NCBI GenBank assembly: GCA_913774845.1
Contig: CAJYJO010000022.1
Location: forward strand, 1 to 38,468
From: an uncultured Microbacterium sp.
GTDB lineage: Bacteria; Actinomycetota; Actinomycetes; Actinomycetales; Microbacteriaceae
DNA length: 38,468 bases
Reading direction: 5' to 3'
The first letter of the stretch is position 1, and the number at the start of each line of letters is the position of its first letter. The position numbers and the translations under genes are program-made. The notes beneath the pieces are model-generated. The model had not been told where the DNA came from, did no database searches, and was given only the letters and a program-made list of their open reading frames with translations. Below are positions 7,419-15,820 of this stretch, piece by piece.

Positions 7419-10298
7419 CTACGCGAAGGCCTCCGGCGGCGGGCACGAGCACACGAGGTTGCGGTCGCCATACGCCTGGTCGATGCGGCGCACCGGGGGC
7501 CAGTACTTACCGCGGATGAGCGAGCGCACGGGGTACACGGCGGTCTCACGCGAGTACGGGTGCTCCCACTCCCCCACGACGACCGTCTCGGCCGTGTGCG
7601 GCGCGTTCACGAGCGGGTTGTCGTCGGCGGGCCACTCCCCGGCGGCGACGGCGAGCGCCTCGTGCTTGATCGCGATCATCGCCTCGACGAACCGGTCGAG
7701 CTCGGCGAGGTCTTCACTCTCGGTCGGCTCGACCATGAGCGTGCCCGCGACCGGGAACGACATCGTCGGCGCGTGGAAGCCATAGTCGATGAGGCGCTTG
7801 GCCACGTCGTCGACGGTGACTCCGGTCTGCTCCTTGAGCGGACGCAGGTCGAGGATGCACTCGTGCGCGACGAGCCCGCCCTCCCCCGCGTAGAGCACCG
7901 GGTAGTGCTCGCGCAGACGCGTGGCGATGTAGTTGGCCGAGAGCACGGCAGCGGCCGTCGCCTGACGGAGGCCCTCGGCGCCCATCATGCGCACGTAGGC
8001 CCAGGAGATGGGCAGGATGCCGGCGGAGCCGTGCGGGGCGGCCGAGATCGGGCCGCCGTCGAACGTCCCTCCGGCGTGGTCGGCGCGCTGCGAGAACGGG
8101 TGCGAGGGGAGGAACGGCGCGAGGTGCGCCTTCGCCGCCACCGGGCCCACGCCGGGGCCGCCGCCGCCGTGCGGGATGGCGAACGTCTTGTGCAGGTTCA
8201 GGTGCGAGACGTCGCCTCCGAGGTCGCCGAAGCGCGCGAAGCCGAGCAGGGCGTTGAGGTTCGCTCCGTCGACGTACACCTGTCCGCCGGCGTCGTGCAC
8301 GGCCCGCGTGATCTCGAGCACGTCGTGCTCGTACACCCCGTGCGTCGAGGGGTACGTGATCATCAGCGCCGACAGCGCTTCGGCGTGCTGCGCGATCTTC
8401 GCCCGCAGGTCGTCGAGGTCGACATTCCCGGCCTCGTCGCACGCGACGACCACGACCTTCATGCCGGCGAGGATCGCGGACGCGGCGTTCGTGCCGTGCG
8501 CCGACGATGGGATGAGGCACACGGTGCGCTCGGTGTCGCCGTTCGCGAGGTGGTAGCCGCGGATCGCGAGCAGGCCCGCGAGCTCGCCCTGCGACCCGGC
8601 GTTCGGCTGCAGCGAGACCGCGTCGTAGCCGGTGACCTCGGCGAGCCAGCGCTCGAGCTGCTCGATCATCTCGAGGTAGCCGAGCACGTCGGCCTCGGGA
8701 GCGAACGGGTGCACGCGTGAGAACTCGGGCCACGAGACCGCGGCCATCTCGGTCGCCGCGTTGAGCTTCATCGTGCACGAGCCGAGCGGGATCATGCCGC
8801 GGTCGAGCGCGTAGTCGCGGTCGGCGAGCGACTTGAGGTACCGCATCATCGCCGTCTCGCTGCGGTGCGCGTGGAACACGGGGTGCGTGAGGTAGTCGTC
8901 GTCGCGGCGCAGTGCCTCATCGACGCCGCGCAGGGCCACGCCCTCGGGTAGCTCCTCGGCCGGCAGCCCGAAGGCCGCGAGCACCTCGGCGATATCGGCA
9001 TCCGTCGTCGTCTCATCGACCGAGACGCCCACCGTCGCGTCATCCACCCACAACAGCTGGTAGCCGCGCTCGCGGGCGCGGTCGACCACGTCTTGCGCGC
9101 GGCCCGGCACGTGCACGCGCACGGTGTCGAAGAAGGCGTCGCTCACGAGGTGCAGGTCGGACGAACGCAGAGCGGATGCCAGGGCGTCCGCCTTCTGCGC
9201 AACGCGCGTCGCGATGCCCTTGAGCCCCTGGGGGCCGTGGTAGACCGCATACATGGCGGCCATGACGGCGAGCAGCACCTGGGCGGTGCAGATGTTCGAC
9301 GTCGCCTTCTCGCGACGGATGTGCTGTTCGCGCGTCTGCAGCGACAGGCGGTAGGCGGGGTGGCCGACGGCATCCTGCGACACGCCGACGAGACGCCCCG
9401 GGAGCTGGCGCTCGAGACCCGCGCGCACGGCCATGTAGCCCGCGTGGGGACCGCCGAAGCCGAGCGGAACACCGAAGCGCTGGGTTGTGCCCACCGCGAC
9501 ATCGGCGCCGAGCGCGCCCGGCGAGCGCAGCAGGGTGAGCGCGAGCAGGTCGGCCGCGGCGACGACGAGGCCGCCGTTGGCGTGGACCGCCTGGGCGACG
9601 GCCGAGAAGTCCCACACGCGACCGGTGGCACCGGGATACTGCACGAAGGCGCCGAACGCCTCGGGCAGGTCACCGGCGAACGAAGTCTCTGCGATCCGGA
9701 TGCCGACGGCTGCGGCGCGGTGATGCAGCAGCGCCTTGGTCTGCGGAAGCGCGTCGACGTCGACGAGGAAGACGTCGGTCTTCGCCTTCGACGCACGTCG
9801 GGCGACGAGCATGCCCTCGACGACCGCCGTGGACTCGTCCAGCATCGACGCGTTCGCCGTCGCCAGACCCGTCAGGTCGGTGACCATCGTCTGGAAGTTG
9901 ATGAGCGCCTCGAGGCGTCCCTGCGAGATCTCGGGCTGGTACGGCGTGTAGGCGGTGTACCAGGAGGGGTTCTCGAGCACGTTCCGTGCGATCACCGACG
10001 GCGTGAACGTGTCGTAGTAGCCCAGGCCGATGAGGGGGCGCGCCGAGCGGTTGGCGGAGGCGAGCTCGCGCAGCTCGGCGAGCGCTTCTGCCTCGGTCGC
10101 GGCGGGCGGGATGTCGCTCGTCGCGCGGGGCTGGACGTGGATGGATGCCGGGACGGCGGTCTCGACGAGCGCCTCGACGCTGTCGTAGCCGACGACCTCG
10201 AGCATGTGCGCCTGGGCGTCGGCACCAATGCCGATGTGGCGGTCGGTGAAGGCGGCCGGGGTCCCGGCATCCGTGCGGGGAGGAAGGAGAGTGCTCAT
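7419..10298 (-). CDS. gcvP: Glycine dehydrogenase (decarboxylating), P-protein
   Basis: P-protein of the glycine cleavage system: PLP-dependent decarboxylation of glycine and transfer of aminomethyl to the lipoyl arm of GcvH. It has 959 residues, the usual size of the fused single-chain form. The N-terminal half begins [13 protein letters not shown] (family hallmark RHIG). The PLP lysine is Lys704 in [18 protein letters not shown], followed by the Gly-rich loop. Motifs [11 protein letters not shown] and QPNAGSQGE are intact. Start ATG 10298 overlaps the gcvH stop by ATGA; in-frame codons further up would read through gcvH. Last gene of gcvT-gcvH-gcvP, under the glycine riboswitch at 12050-12242. 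The protein is complete with no visible lesion. Confidence 0.98.
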   Translation of the reverse strand: MSTLLPPRTDAGTPAAFTDRHIGIGADAQAHMLEVVGYDSVEALVETAVPASIHVQPRATSDIPPAATEAEALAELRELASANRSARPLIGLGYYDTFTPSVIARNVLENPSWYTAYTPYQPEISQGRLEALINFQTMVTDLTGLATANASMLDESTAVVEGMLVARRASKAKTDVFLVDVDALPQTKALLHHRAAAVGIRIAETSFAGDLPEAFGAFVQYPGATGRVWDFSAVAQAVHANGGLVVAAADLLALTLLRSPGALGADVAVGTTQRFGVPLGFGGPHAGYMAVRAGLERQLPGRLVGVSQDAVGHPAYRLSLQTREQHIRREKATSNICTAQVLLAVMAAMYAVYHGPQGLKGIATRVAQKADALASALRSSDLHLVSDAFFDTVRVHVPGRAQDVVDRARERGYQLLWVDDATVGVSVDETTTDADIAEVLAAFGLPAEELPEGVALRGVDEALRRDDDYLTHPVFHAHRSETAMMRYLKSLADRDYALDRGMIPLGSCTMKLNAATEMAAVSWPEFSRVHPFAPEADVLGYLEMIEQLERWLAEVTGYDAVSLQPNAGSQGELAGLLAIRGYHLANGDTERTVCLIPSSAHGTNAASAILAGMKVVVVACDEAGNVDLDDLRAKIAQHAEALSALMITYPSTHGVYEHDVLEITRAVHDAGGQVYVDGANLNALLGFARFGDLGGDVSHLNLHKTFAIPHGGGGPGVGPVAAKAHLAPFLPSHPFSQRADHAGGTFDGGPISAAPHGSAGILPISWAYVRMMGAEGLRQATAAAVLSANYIATRLREHYPVLYAGEGGLVAHECILDLRPLKEQTGVTVDDVAKRLIDYGFHAPTMSFPVAGTLMVEPTESEDLAELDRFVEAMIAIKHEALAVAAGEWPADDNPLVNAPHTAETVVVGEWEHPYSRETAVYPVRSLIRGKYWPPVRRIDQAYGDRNLVCSCPPPEAFA

Positions 10299-10669
10299 GC
10301 GGTGAGGTCCTCGTAGGCGGCGCGGTCGAGCAGGTCGGAGGGAAGGTCGCCCTCGACGCGGATCTTGATGAGCCACCCGCCGGCGAAGGGCTCGGCGTTG
10401 ACCAGCGAGGGGTCGTCGACCACGGCGTCGTTGACCTCGACGACCGTTCCCGTCAGCGGCGCGTAGAGCTCGCCGACCGACTTGGTCGACTCGATCTCGC
10501 CGCAGACGTCACCGGCCGAGACGGCCGAGTCGGCGCCGGGCAGCTCGACGAAGACGACGTCGCCGAGCTTGTCGGCGGCGAAGTCGGTGATGCCGACGGT
10601 AGCGATGTCGCCCTCCAGGGCGATCCACTCGTGCTCGGAGGTGTAGCTGAGGGCGGTGAGGTCGGTCAT
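10295..10669 (-). CDS. gcvH: Glycine cleavage system H protein
   Basis: Lipoyl carrier that shuttles the aminomethyl group from GcvP to GcvT. It has 124 residues, normal length. The lipoylation site is Lys63 in [25 protein letters not shown] at the N-terminus and VVFVELPG before the lipoyl loop are also hallmark. ATGA overlaps at both ends (with gcvT upstream and gcvP downstream) show tight translational coupling. A lipoyl ligase or LipA/LipB are needed but not present in the window. Confidence 0.98.
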   Translation of the reverse strand: MTDLTALSYTSEHEWIALEGDIATVGITDFAADKLGDVVFVELPGADSAVSAGDVCGEIESTKSVGELYAPLTGTVVEVNDAVVDDPSLVNAEPFAGGWLIKIRVEGDLPSDLLDRAAYEDLTA

Positions 10670-12000
10670 GCGTTTCTCCGGTAGAAGGGAAGAGCGGTGA
10701 CGGTCGCGGGGATACGGGTTCCGCGCACGTCGATGGACAGTTCGGTTCCGAGGGCGGATGCCGCGGGGGCGACGAACGCCATCGCGACGGGGTGGCCGAG
10801 GGTGGGGCTGAGCGCCCCACTGGTGATCTCGCCGACGGTGTCGTCGCCGTGGAGCACGGAGTATCCGGCGCGGCCCGCGCGCCGGCCCTCCGAGACGAGG
10901 CCCACCAGCACGGGGGCGTCGGCCGGAGCCGACGAGAGTCCGGCCTTGCCCACGAACGTCTCCTTGTCGGCGGCCACCACGCGGCCGAGGCCGGCCTGCG
11001 CGGGGACGATGTCGCGCGAGAGCTCGTGGCCGTACAACGGCATGCCGGCCTCGAGGCGGAGGGTGTCGCGGGCGGCGAGACCGCACGGCACGAGGCCGCG
11101 GTCGGCACCCGCGGCGAGCGCAGCGTCCCACAGGCCGACGGCGTGCGCGACGGGGATCATCAGCTCGTAGCCGTCCTCGCCGGTGTACCCGGTGCGGGCG
11201 ACAAACAGCGGTGCCCCGTCGAACGTGCCGTCGGTCCAGGCGTAGTAGCCGAGCGCGTCGAGAGCGGTGCCGGTGATCTCGACCCCCGGTGTCGAGCTCA
11301 AAATGCCACGAGCCTCGGGGCCCTGGAGGGCGATGAGGGCGTAGTCGTCGGTGACGTCGTCGATGGTGAGGGTTCCGCGAGCGTCGGTCGACGAGCCTGT
11401 CGACGCGGATGACGTGGGGGTTCCGGTCCCTTCGACAGGCTCAGGGACCTCGGTTGCGGGCCCAGGGAGCTCGGTGGCGGGCTCAGGGACCTCGGTGGCG
11501 GGCCCAGGGACCTCGGTGGCGGGCTCAGGGACCTCGGTGGCGGCGGGAGCGTCGGTCGTTGAGCCCGTCGAAGCGTCCGACGCGGGACGCCACGTCGCCT
11601 GCGCGGTATCGAACGCCGCGGCCACGGCATCCCGGTTGCCGGCGTTCGAGATGACCAGGAAGCTGTGCTCGCCCGTGCGGTAGACGATGACGTCGTCGAC
11701 GATGCCGCCGCTCTCGGCGAGCACGAGCGAGTACTTGGCCTTGCCGATCTTCATGGTCGACAGGCGCCCGGCGAGCATGTAGTCGAGGAACGCGGCGGCG
11801 CAGGGGCCGGCGACGAGGAACTCGGCCATGTGCGAGATGTCGAACAGGCCCGCGGCCTCGCGCACGGCGCGGTGCTCGGCGAGGTCGGAGGTGTAGCGCA
11901 CGGGCATGTTCCAGCCGCCGAAGTCGGTGAACGAGGCGCCGAGGGCTTCGTGCCGATCATTCAGCGGGGAGGTGCGCGGTGGAGCGGGGGTTTCGGTCAT
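10666..12000 (-). CDS. gcvT: Glycine cleavage system T protein (aminomethyltransferase) with in-frame repeat insertion
   Basis: T-protein: releases ammonia from the H-protein-bound aminomethyl group and makes 5,10-methylene-THF. Conserved GcvT features are present: [13 protein letters not shown] and FDISHMAEF near the N-terminus, [15 protein letters not shown], and [15 protein letters not shown] near the C-terminus. The protein is 444 residues against about 365 in typical homologues. The surplus is a Pro/Glu/Thr-rich insertion at about residues 140-207 made of 7-residue repeats (P-A-T-E-V-P-E/G), encoded by the DNA repeats at 11379-11582. It lies between the conserved [11 protein letters not shown] and [12 protein letters not shown] segments, probably on a surface loop, so the enzyme may remain active. 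ATG 12000 is the first start after the riboswitch; upstream in-frame sequence belongs to the riboswitch. Confidence 0.95.
   Translation of the reverse strand: MTETPAPPRTSPLNDRHEALGASFTDFGGWNMPVRYTSDLAEHRAVREAAGLFDISHMAEFLVAGPCAAAFLDYMLAGRLSTMKIGKAKYSLVLAESGGIVDDVIVYRTGEHSFLVISNAGNRDAVAAAFDTAQATWRPASDASTGSTTDAPAATEVPEPATEVPGPATEVPEPATELPGPATEVPEPVEGTGTPTSSASTGSSTDARGTLTIDDVTDDYALIALQGPEARGILSSTPGVEITGTALDALGYYAWTDGTFDGAPLFVARTGYTGEDGYELMIPVAHAVGLWDAALAAGADRGLVPCGLAARDTLRLEAGMPLYGHELSRDIVPAQAGLGRVVAADKETFVGKAGLSSAPADAPVLVGLVSEGRRAGRAGYSVLHGDDTVGEITSGALSPTLGHPVAMAFVAPAASALGTELSIDVRGTRIPATVTALPFYRRNA
11379..11582. repeat. In-frame 21-bp tandem repeats flanked by copies of a dispersed-type repeat, inside gcvT
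   Basis: Five tandem 21-nt units of the form (c/g)tcagggacctcggtggcgg span 11440-11544 (starts 11440, 11461, 11482, 11503, 11524). Units alternate between CTCAGGG and CCCAGGG. A palindrome-ended block GGTCCC...GGGACC with core ttcgacaggctca is at 11425-11449. Two related 36-nt blocks flank the array: 11379-11414 (gagcgtcggtcgacgagcct...) and 11547-11582 (gagcgtcggtcgttgagccc...). The words 'cttcgacaggctcagggacc' and 'ggtcgttgagcccgtcgaagc' resemble an abundant intergenic repeat of Micrococcales, recognised from memory and not searched. Every unit is a multiple of three, so gcvT stays open. Confidence 0.9.
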
Positions 12001-12049
12001 GAGTTCTGCCGTTCGCGATGACGGACAGACGCCGGACGGCGCCTGAAGA

Positions 12050-12242
12050 ACTCCCCCTCTGTCATGGGCCTGAGAGTTTCGCCGCGCGGATCGCGGGGCT
12101 TTCACCGTCGGCGGGTTCGGGGACGTGGCATCCCGAACCTCTTTCCAGAGTGGCCCGATCGACGCGGTACGCGTACCTGAGAGATTGGCGGGGAGGCTTG
12201 CTCCTTCGGTGCCCGGCTGCGTTCGCCGGAGCTCTCCCGCAT
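12050..12242 (-). promoter_or_regulatory. Tandem glycine riboswitch
   Basis: Reads 12242 to 12050 on the minus strand, 5' of gcvT. Aptamer 1: GCGGGAGAGC at the 5' side, then CACCGAAGGAGCAAGCC, closed by CCAATCTCTCAGGTA. Aptamer 2: CTCTGGAAAGAG, then CGCCGACGGTGAAAGCC, closed by GGCGAAACTCTCAGG and GACAGAGGGGGAG. The paired 'ACCGAAGGAGCAA / GACGGTGAAAG' and twin 'CTCTCAGG' signatures are diagnostic of the two-aptamer glycine class. About 50 nt separate it from the gcvT start; a pyrimidine/purine switch stem may form around the ccccctctg element. In this class glycine usually turns on gcv expression; that direction is inferred here. Confidence 0.95.
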
Positions 12243-12274
12243 CGATCATGGGGCCGGTGTGGACTTGTGGGGTC

Positions 12275-12280
12275 AGCCTA
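12275..12280 (-). promoter_or_regulatory. -10 box (TAGGCT) for the riboswitch-gcvTHP transcript
   Basis: TAGGCT lies 32 nt upstream of the first aptamer stem, so transcription would start at about 12268 and the riboswitch would be at the 5' end of the message. The same hexamer precedes three other genes in this window. No strong -35. Confidence 0.5.
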
Positions 12281-12309
12281 GCGGAGCTTCAGCGGGCGCC
12301 GTGAGATGT

Positions 12310-12804
12310 TCAGCCGTTGTCCTGCTTGCGGAGCTCGGCGGCGTCGCCGGGGACGCAGAGAGAGGTGCCGGCGATGTGGTAATCCCCGGGAGCCGTCGAA
12401 AAGGACAAGCCCGCTACGGGGCCGCCGGACGCGTACACGACGTATAAGGGGATATCGACGACTCGCACCTGCATACCGAGCGACGTCCAATAGTCCGCGA
12501 TGATCCTGGCGTCCGCACCTCGATCACTATCGGGAGCAGGCGCGCCGTAGCCATAGGTGAAGTTGGCCCGCTCACCCTGCGGGCCGTCGCAATCGCCGAC
12601 CTCGGGCGCGTGATCGCGGTTCCATCCGGTGGCATCGAGTTTGGCTGCGCTGTCTTCGATGGTGGTGACGAGAGCATCACGAGCTTCGGCAGGAGTCATC
12701 TTGTCTTCCTTCGATTGCGCACAGCCGGACAGGCCAATCAACGAGAGCCCCACAAGCACCCCTAGGGCGGGAAGAAGTACCGGGCGACTAGTCCGCAACA
12801 CCAT
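12310..12804 (-). CDS. Lipoprotein of unknown function, second copy of the cassette lipoprotein
   Basis: Predicted 164-residue lipoprotein: short basic N-terminus, hydrophobic stretch, lipobox LSGC (Cys near residue 28). The mature part has conserved blocks shared with the paralogue at 13148-13642: EARDALVTTIEDSAAKLDATGW, GERANFTYGYGAP, WTSLGMQVRVVD, VYASGGPVAGLSFSTAPG and the ending GTSLCVPGDAAELRKQDNG. Two mature cysteines (in GDCDG and SLCVPG) could form a disulphide. The start overlaps the end of the decayed hydrolase tail in the same way that the paralogue's start overlaps the intact hydrolase stop. I do not recognise the family. Position directly after a secreted-type hydrolase fits an immunity or accessory lipoprotein, but that is inference. 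Confidence 0.75.
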   Translation of the reverse strand: MVLRTSRPVLLPALGVLVGLSLIGLSGCAQSKEDKMTPAEARDALVTTIEDSAAKLDATGWNRDHAPEVGDCDGPQGERANFTYGYGAPAPDSDRGADARIIADYWTSLGMQVRVVDIPLYVVYASGGPVAGLSFSTAPGDYHIAGTSLCVPGDAAELRKQDNG

Positions 12805-13105
12805 TCGTCATTCCTTCGATCAACGCCTTCTGCAGCGGAGTCGGAGCCGGCGGCACCTAGGGAGAAACGAGGTCGCCGTGACCGGTCGTCGCGAGGGCCA
12901 CGTTTCGAAGCGACTCCGTCTGCCCCGCGACACCGATCTGCGCGGCGCTGTCCTCGACCGTGCTGACGAGAGAGTCACGCGCTTCATCCGCGCTCACGGT
13001 GGCCTCGAGTGAGGCCACGCAGGACGTTAGAAGGAGACCGGCGACCAGGACGGTGACGGACGAGGCTGCACCACGGACAGCGAGGGATGCCCTGAACGAC
13101 GTCAC
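12788..13105 (-). pseudogene. Chimeric remnant: lipoprotein N-terminus fused to DUF1023-hydrolase C-terminus, with an internal stop
   Basis: From GTG 13105 the frame encodes a signal peptide with lipobox (LLTSC), then SADEARDSLVSTVEDSAAQ, matching the cassette lipoproteins. It then switches to TESLRNVALATTGHGD, matching the extreme C-terminus of the hydrolase at 13635-15455 (TESLRNVALATTGQGD). A TAG at 12857-12859 stops the frame where the intact hydrolase has a Tyr codon. The same frame continues beyond it as VPPAPTPLQKALIEGMTNG, matching the hydrolase end APGPTPLQRAIIEGLTSG, to a TAG at 12788. This is best explained by duplication of a hydrolase-lipoprotein unit followed by deletion that joined a lipoprotein 5' part to a hydrolase 3' end, then a nonsense mutation. 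The first 82 codons could still make a small lipoprotein. Confidence 0.85.
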
Positions 13106-13147
13106 GTACGCCCATCTTTCTGCGCCACCAAGGCGCCGGTTGAAAGC

Positions 13148-13642
13148 TCAGCCGTTGTCTTTTTTGCGCAGTTCTGAGGCGTCACCCGGAACACACAGCG
13201 AGGTACCGACGATGTAGTAATTACCGGGCCCAGTCGAGAAGGACAAACCCTCAACGGGTCCGCCCGTTGCGTACACGACGACCGACGGCCTGTCTACAAC
13301 GCGAACCTCCATGCCGAGTGACTTCCAGTGCTCTGCGACCTTGTGCGCGTCTGCCGCAAAGTCCCTGGACTGCGGTGGCGCGCTGTAACCGTAGTTGTAG
13401 TTCGCGCGTTCACCCGGCCGGTCTCCACAGTTGCCGACTTCGGGGGCCCCTGTCCACGCCCAGCCTGAAACATCGAGCACGGTCGAGGTCTCCTCCACCG
13501 TGGATACAAGCGTGTCGCGGGCCTGTTCAGGACTCATTGTGTCTCCCTCAGAAGTCGCACACGACGACAACATGATCACCATCGAGCTCGCCAGAGCCGC
13601 GCAAACGGCACGGCCTGCATGTCCTCGCGTGCGCCTATCCAC
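13148..13642 (-). CDS. Lipoprotein of unknown function downstream of the WXG-DUF1023 hydrolase
   Basis: 164 residues with basic N-terminus, hydrophobic stretch and lipobox LSSC (Cys about residue 28), so probably exported and lipidated. The mature region resembles the paralogue at 12310-12804 almost throughout: EQARDTLVSTVEE, GERANYNYGYSAP, WKSLGMEVRVVD, VYATGGPVEGLSFSTGPG, GTSLCVPGDASELRKKDNG. GTG 13642 overlaps the hydrolase stop by 8 nt and has no separate ribosome site, so translation is coupled to the hydrolase. Function is unknown to me. Coupling to a secreted-type hydrolase suggests it acts with, or protects against, that protein (inference). Confidence 0.8.
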   Translation of the reverse strand: MDRRTRGHAGRAVCAALASSMVIMLSSCATSEGDTMSPEQARDTLVSTVEETSTVLDVSGWAWTGAPEVGNCGDRPGERANYNYGYSAPPQSRDFAADAHKVAEHWKSLGMEVRVVDRPSVVVYATGGPVEGLSFSTGPGNYYIVGTSLCVPGDASELRKKDNG

Positions 13643-15455
13643 TGGTCAACCCTTCGATGATCGCTCGCTGAAGTGGGGTGGGCCCGGGGGCCACATAAGA
13701 GGACACCTGATCGCCCTGCCCCGTGGTGGCCAGAGCCACATTTCTCAGTGACTCCGTACGGAGGTCAAGATAGCCGGTGCCTGCAGCCGTGCTCACACCA
13801 TGATCAGTTACCGGTAGCTGAGTACCCTCGCCTGCGACGCTGAACGTATGTGCTCCGAAACTCGGATCGATCGGGTTGACAGGGTGCGCCCAGGACGCAC
13901 GTCCGGTCCAAGCCCACTGGTCGCCTCCCGCCGGATCGATCACCCAAACATCTTGGGCCTGACCCGCGAATACGTGCTCAGCCTTGAGCTTCCCGGCCTG
14001 ATCCACCTCCGGCGGAAGGCCAGCTGAACCAAGCGTGACGAACGAATCGACCTGCGCCTCGCCCTGACTCAGCGCGATCGATGCCGTCGTTGTGCCGTAG
14101 GAATGCGCGACAACATTGACCTCAGCACCAGGTCGAATGCTGTCGAGCGCGGACAGATCCGCGGCGAGGGCACGTCCGCCCTTTTCAGCGAGCTCTATGC
14201 CCAGGACGTCGAATCCTCCTTGCGCTACAGGCACCGGAGGCGTCTCGTATCCCACCCAGGCGACAACAGCATGCTGTCTTCCGCTGTCGACTTGGTCCTG
14301 GAGCGTGGCAATGTTCTGAGCGGTACGGACCCAGTCCCCCATCCCCTCCGTTGTCGTCCCCATGCCGGGCACCGCGTAGGTGATGTCGTCGGCGATGTCG
14401 AGATCCCCAATGGACACAGCCGCGAGGGGTGGAGAATCTGCGGTGAGCGACATGAGAAATCTCGGCGCCTTCCCGTCGGGCGACACCAGCGACGACTCGA
14501 TGTCCTCGAGCCCCTTGACGCGGGAACGGGCCTGGTTGAGCCGCTCGGCATATGCCTGGGCCGCGGCGTAACCGCCGAGGATCTCGCCGTACGTCGGGGG
14601 CTTCTCCGCCTCGGCCAGGGCGGCGCGCGCATCCGCCAGTTGATCCTCGAGCCAGATGCGGTTCACCTCGTCGCGAGCTGAGTAGGCCACTCCCCCGAGG
14701 TTGCCGATAATCGCGGGAGCCGCGTGGATGAGAGCCTCTTTCTGAGAGTCATCGAGTTCCGCCCACCAGGGTGCAACCGCGGAGGGCTCCGCCTGGGCGA
14801 GGACAGCGGCGAGGCTCGGTCGCGCCCGGAGAAGCGTCGCGAGGCTGGCCGCATCCGCGCCCGCGAGTGCGTCGAGCACCTGGCTGGGGCTCGCGCAGCC
14901 GATCAAAACAGCCGCCCACTCGTCCGCGCCGAGCCCGGGCACAGCAATGGCGGCGCGGAGTGCCGCCGCGGCCCGCTGCGCTGCGTTGCTGAGCGCAGCG
15001 CGCGCATCGGCAAGAAGCGCTCGCGCTTCCGCGCGCGCTCCAGAACCCTGGAAAGCCCGTCGATCCGGCCCGAGCCAGCCGGACGCTTCAGCAGGTGCGT
15101 CCTGGAACGCTGCCGCATCGAGAACGTCAGCCCGGTCCCAGAGATCGATCGCGTCTCCCGCCTTGGCGCGCGCCGCGTCAATGGCGGCCGCCACATCCTC
15201 GAGCGCGGACTGGCCAGCTCGGAACGCTGTTGCCATGGCGGTCCACCCGGATGCCACCGTGCCCGCGCGGGTCTCGTACGCGGCGGCCGCTTCACCGGTC
15301 CAATCGGGAACCGTTCGCATCGAGTGGAGCGCCGAGCCCACATCCTGCGCGCTCTCAGCGCGCGCCCGCCACGCGGCTGCAGCGCGGTGAAGCTCGCCCA
15401 CGTCACCGGGAACGAGCAGGGACGGATCCCGAGTGCTTCCGAGCTCGGCGGTCAT
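13635..15455 (-). CDS. WXG-like N-terminal domain + DUF1023-type alpha/beta hydrolase
   Basis: 606 residues. The N-terminal ~110 residues are helical with WTG at Trp52 (PDWTGEAAAAYETRA), like the WXG100-type domains that lead proteins to type VII secretion. A coiled, Ala-rich middle follows. The C-terminal ~260 residues are an actinobacterial alpha/beta hydrolase of the DUF1023/Abhydrolase_8 kind: TYAVPGMGTTTEGM, the nucleophile elbow AHSYGTTT with Ser452, then VTLGSAGLPPEVDQA, a late Asp (WVIDPAGGDQW) and His in TDHGVSTAAGTGYLD. Start ATG 15455 overlaps the upstream small gene by ATGA; a TTG 12 nt earlier is less likely. Substrate is unknown; related proteins are usually annotated only as hydrolases. 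Role as a secreted effector is inferred from domain layout. Confidence 0.85.
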   Translation of the reverse strand: MTAELGSTRDPSLLVPGDVGELHRAAAAWRARAESAQDVGSALHSMRTVPDWTGEAAAAYETRAGTVASGWTAMATAFRAGQSALEDVAAAIDAARAKAGDAIDLWDRADVLDAAAFQDAPAEASGWLGPDRRAFQGSGARAEARALLADARAALSNAAQRAAAALRAAIAVPGLGADEWAAVLIGCASPSQVLDALAGADAASLATLLRARPSLAAVLAQAEPSAVAPWWAELDDSQKEALIHAAPAIIGNLGGVAYSARDEVNRIWLEDQLADARAALAEAEKPPTYGEILGGYAAAQAYAERLNQARSRVKGLEDIESSLVSPDGKAPRFLMSLTADSPPLAAVSIGDLDIADDITYAVPGMGTTTEGMGDWVRTAQNIATLQDQVDSGRQHAVVAWVGYETPPVPVAQGGFDVLGIELAEKGGRALAADLSALDSIRPGAEVNVVAHSYGTTTASIALSQGEAQVDSFVTLGSAGLPPEVDQAGKLKAEHVFAGQAQDVWVIDPAGGDQWAWTGRASWAHPVNPIDPSFGAHTFSVAGEGTQLPVTDHGVSTAAGTGYLDLRTESLRNVALATTGQGDQVSSYVAPGPTPLQRAIIEGLTSG

Positions 15456-15748
15456 TCGACGGCCCAACCCTGGACGGCACCCAGCGCCCGCACGTCGGCC
15501 TGGGCGTCGGCATCCATGCTCTCGAACATGTCCGCCACCTCACGGAGTCCGGTCACGAGTGCGTCGACACCGCGCCGACGCTCAGCGGTGCAGTCATTCA
15601 TGCACCCGACGAACTCCGCCAGAGCGCGGCTCAGGTCAGGCTGGTCAGCAACGGAGAAACCCCGCAGTTGCGACAGGTCCGGCACGACGTCGTTCATCTT
15701 CGACGCCACCCACCGCACCTCGTCGACCGAAAGGGAAATGTCCCCCAC
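15452..15748 (-). CDS. 98-aa EspC/WXG100-like small protein, first gene of the cassette
   Basis: Small helical protein of the size of type VII secretion targets. From GTG 15748 it reads GDISLSVDEVRWVASKMNDV, resembling the start of EspC-like proteins (about 100 aa, helix-turn-helix), with a second helix around DALVTGLREVADMFESMDADAQ. Longer in-frame starts (ATG 15775, or 15856) exist, but the TAGGCT box at 15756-15761 lies exactly 7 nt from GTG 15748 and no ribosome site is seen. The longest version would also run antisense into the LuxR remnant. It overlaps the hydrolase gene by ATGA, so the two products are probably made together and may pair for secretion. No secretion ATPase (EccC) gene is in the window. 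Confidence 0.65.
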   Translation of the reverse strand: MGDISLSVDEVRWVASKMNDVVPDLSQLRGFSVADQPDLSRALAEFVGCMNDCTAERRRGVDALVTGLREVADMFESMDADAQADVRALGAVQGWAVE

Positions 15749-15755
15749 ACGCAAG

Positions 15756-15761
15756 AGCCTA
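15756..15761 (-). promoter_or_regulatory. Leaderless -10 box (TAGGCT, 7 nt before GTG 15748)
   Basis: Same hexamer and same spacing as at the genes starting 26017 and 35233. It would drive the whole cassette (small protein, hydrolase, lipoprotein). Confidence 0.55.
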
Positions 15762-15799
15762 GACACGAGGCGCATCGGCAGCGGAGTCCTGGAATGAAC

Positions 15800-15818
15800 T
15801 TCACCCGGTGAAATCACC
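15800..15818. repeat. Two overlapping palindromes at the cassette boundary
   Basis: TTCACCCGGTGAA (15800-15812) and GGTGAAATCACC (15807-15818) are both symmetric and share GGTGAA. They sit upstream of the cassette -10 box and directly against the first recognisable LuxR codon at 15821. Could be an operator or a junction scar. Confidence 0.5.
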
Positions 15819-15820
15819 CG

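Noticed and set aside
11440-11544. CRISPR-like short repeats
   Set aside because: 21-bp units are directly adjacent, in frame within gcvT, and have no spacers.
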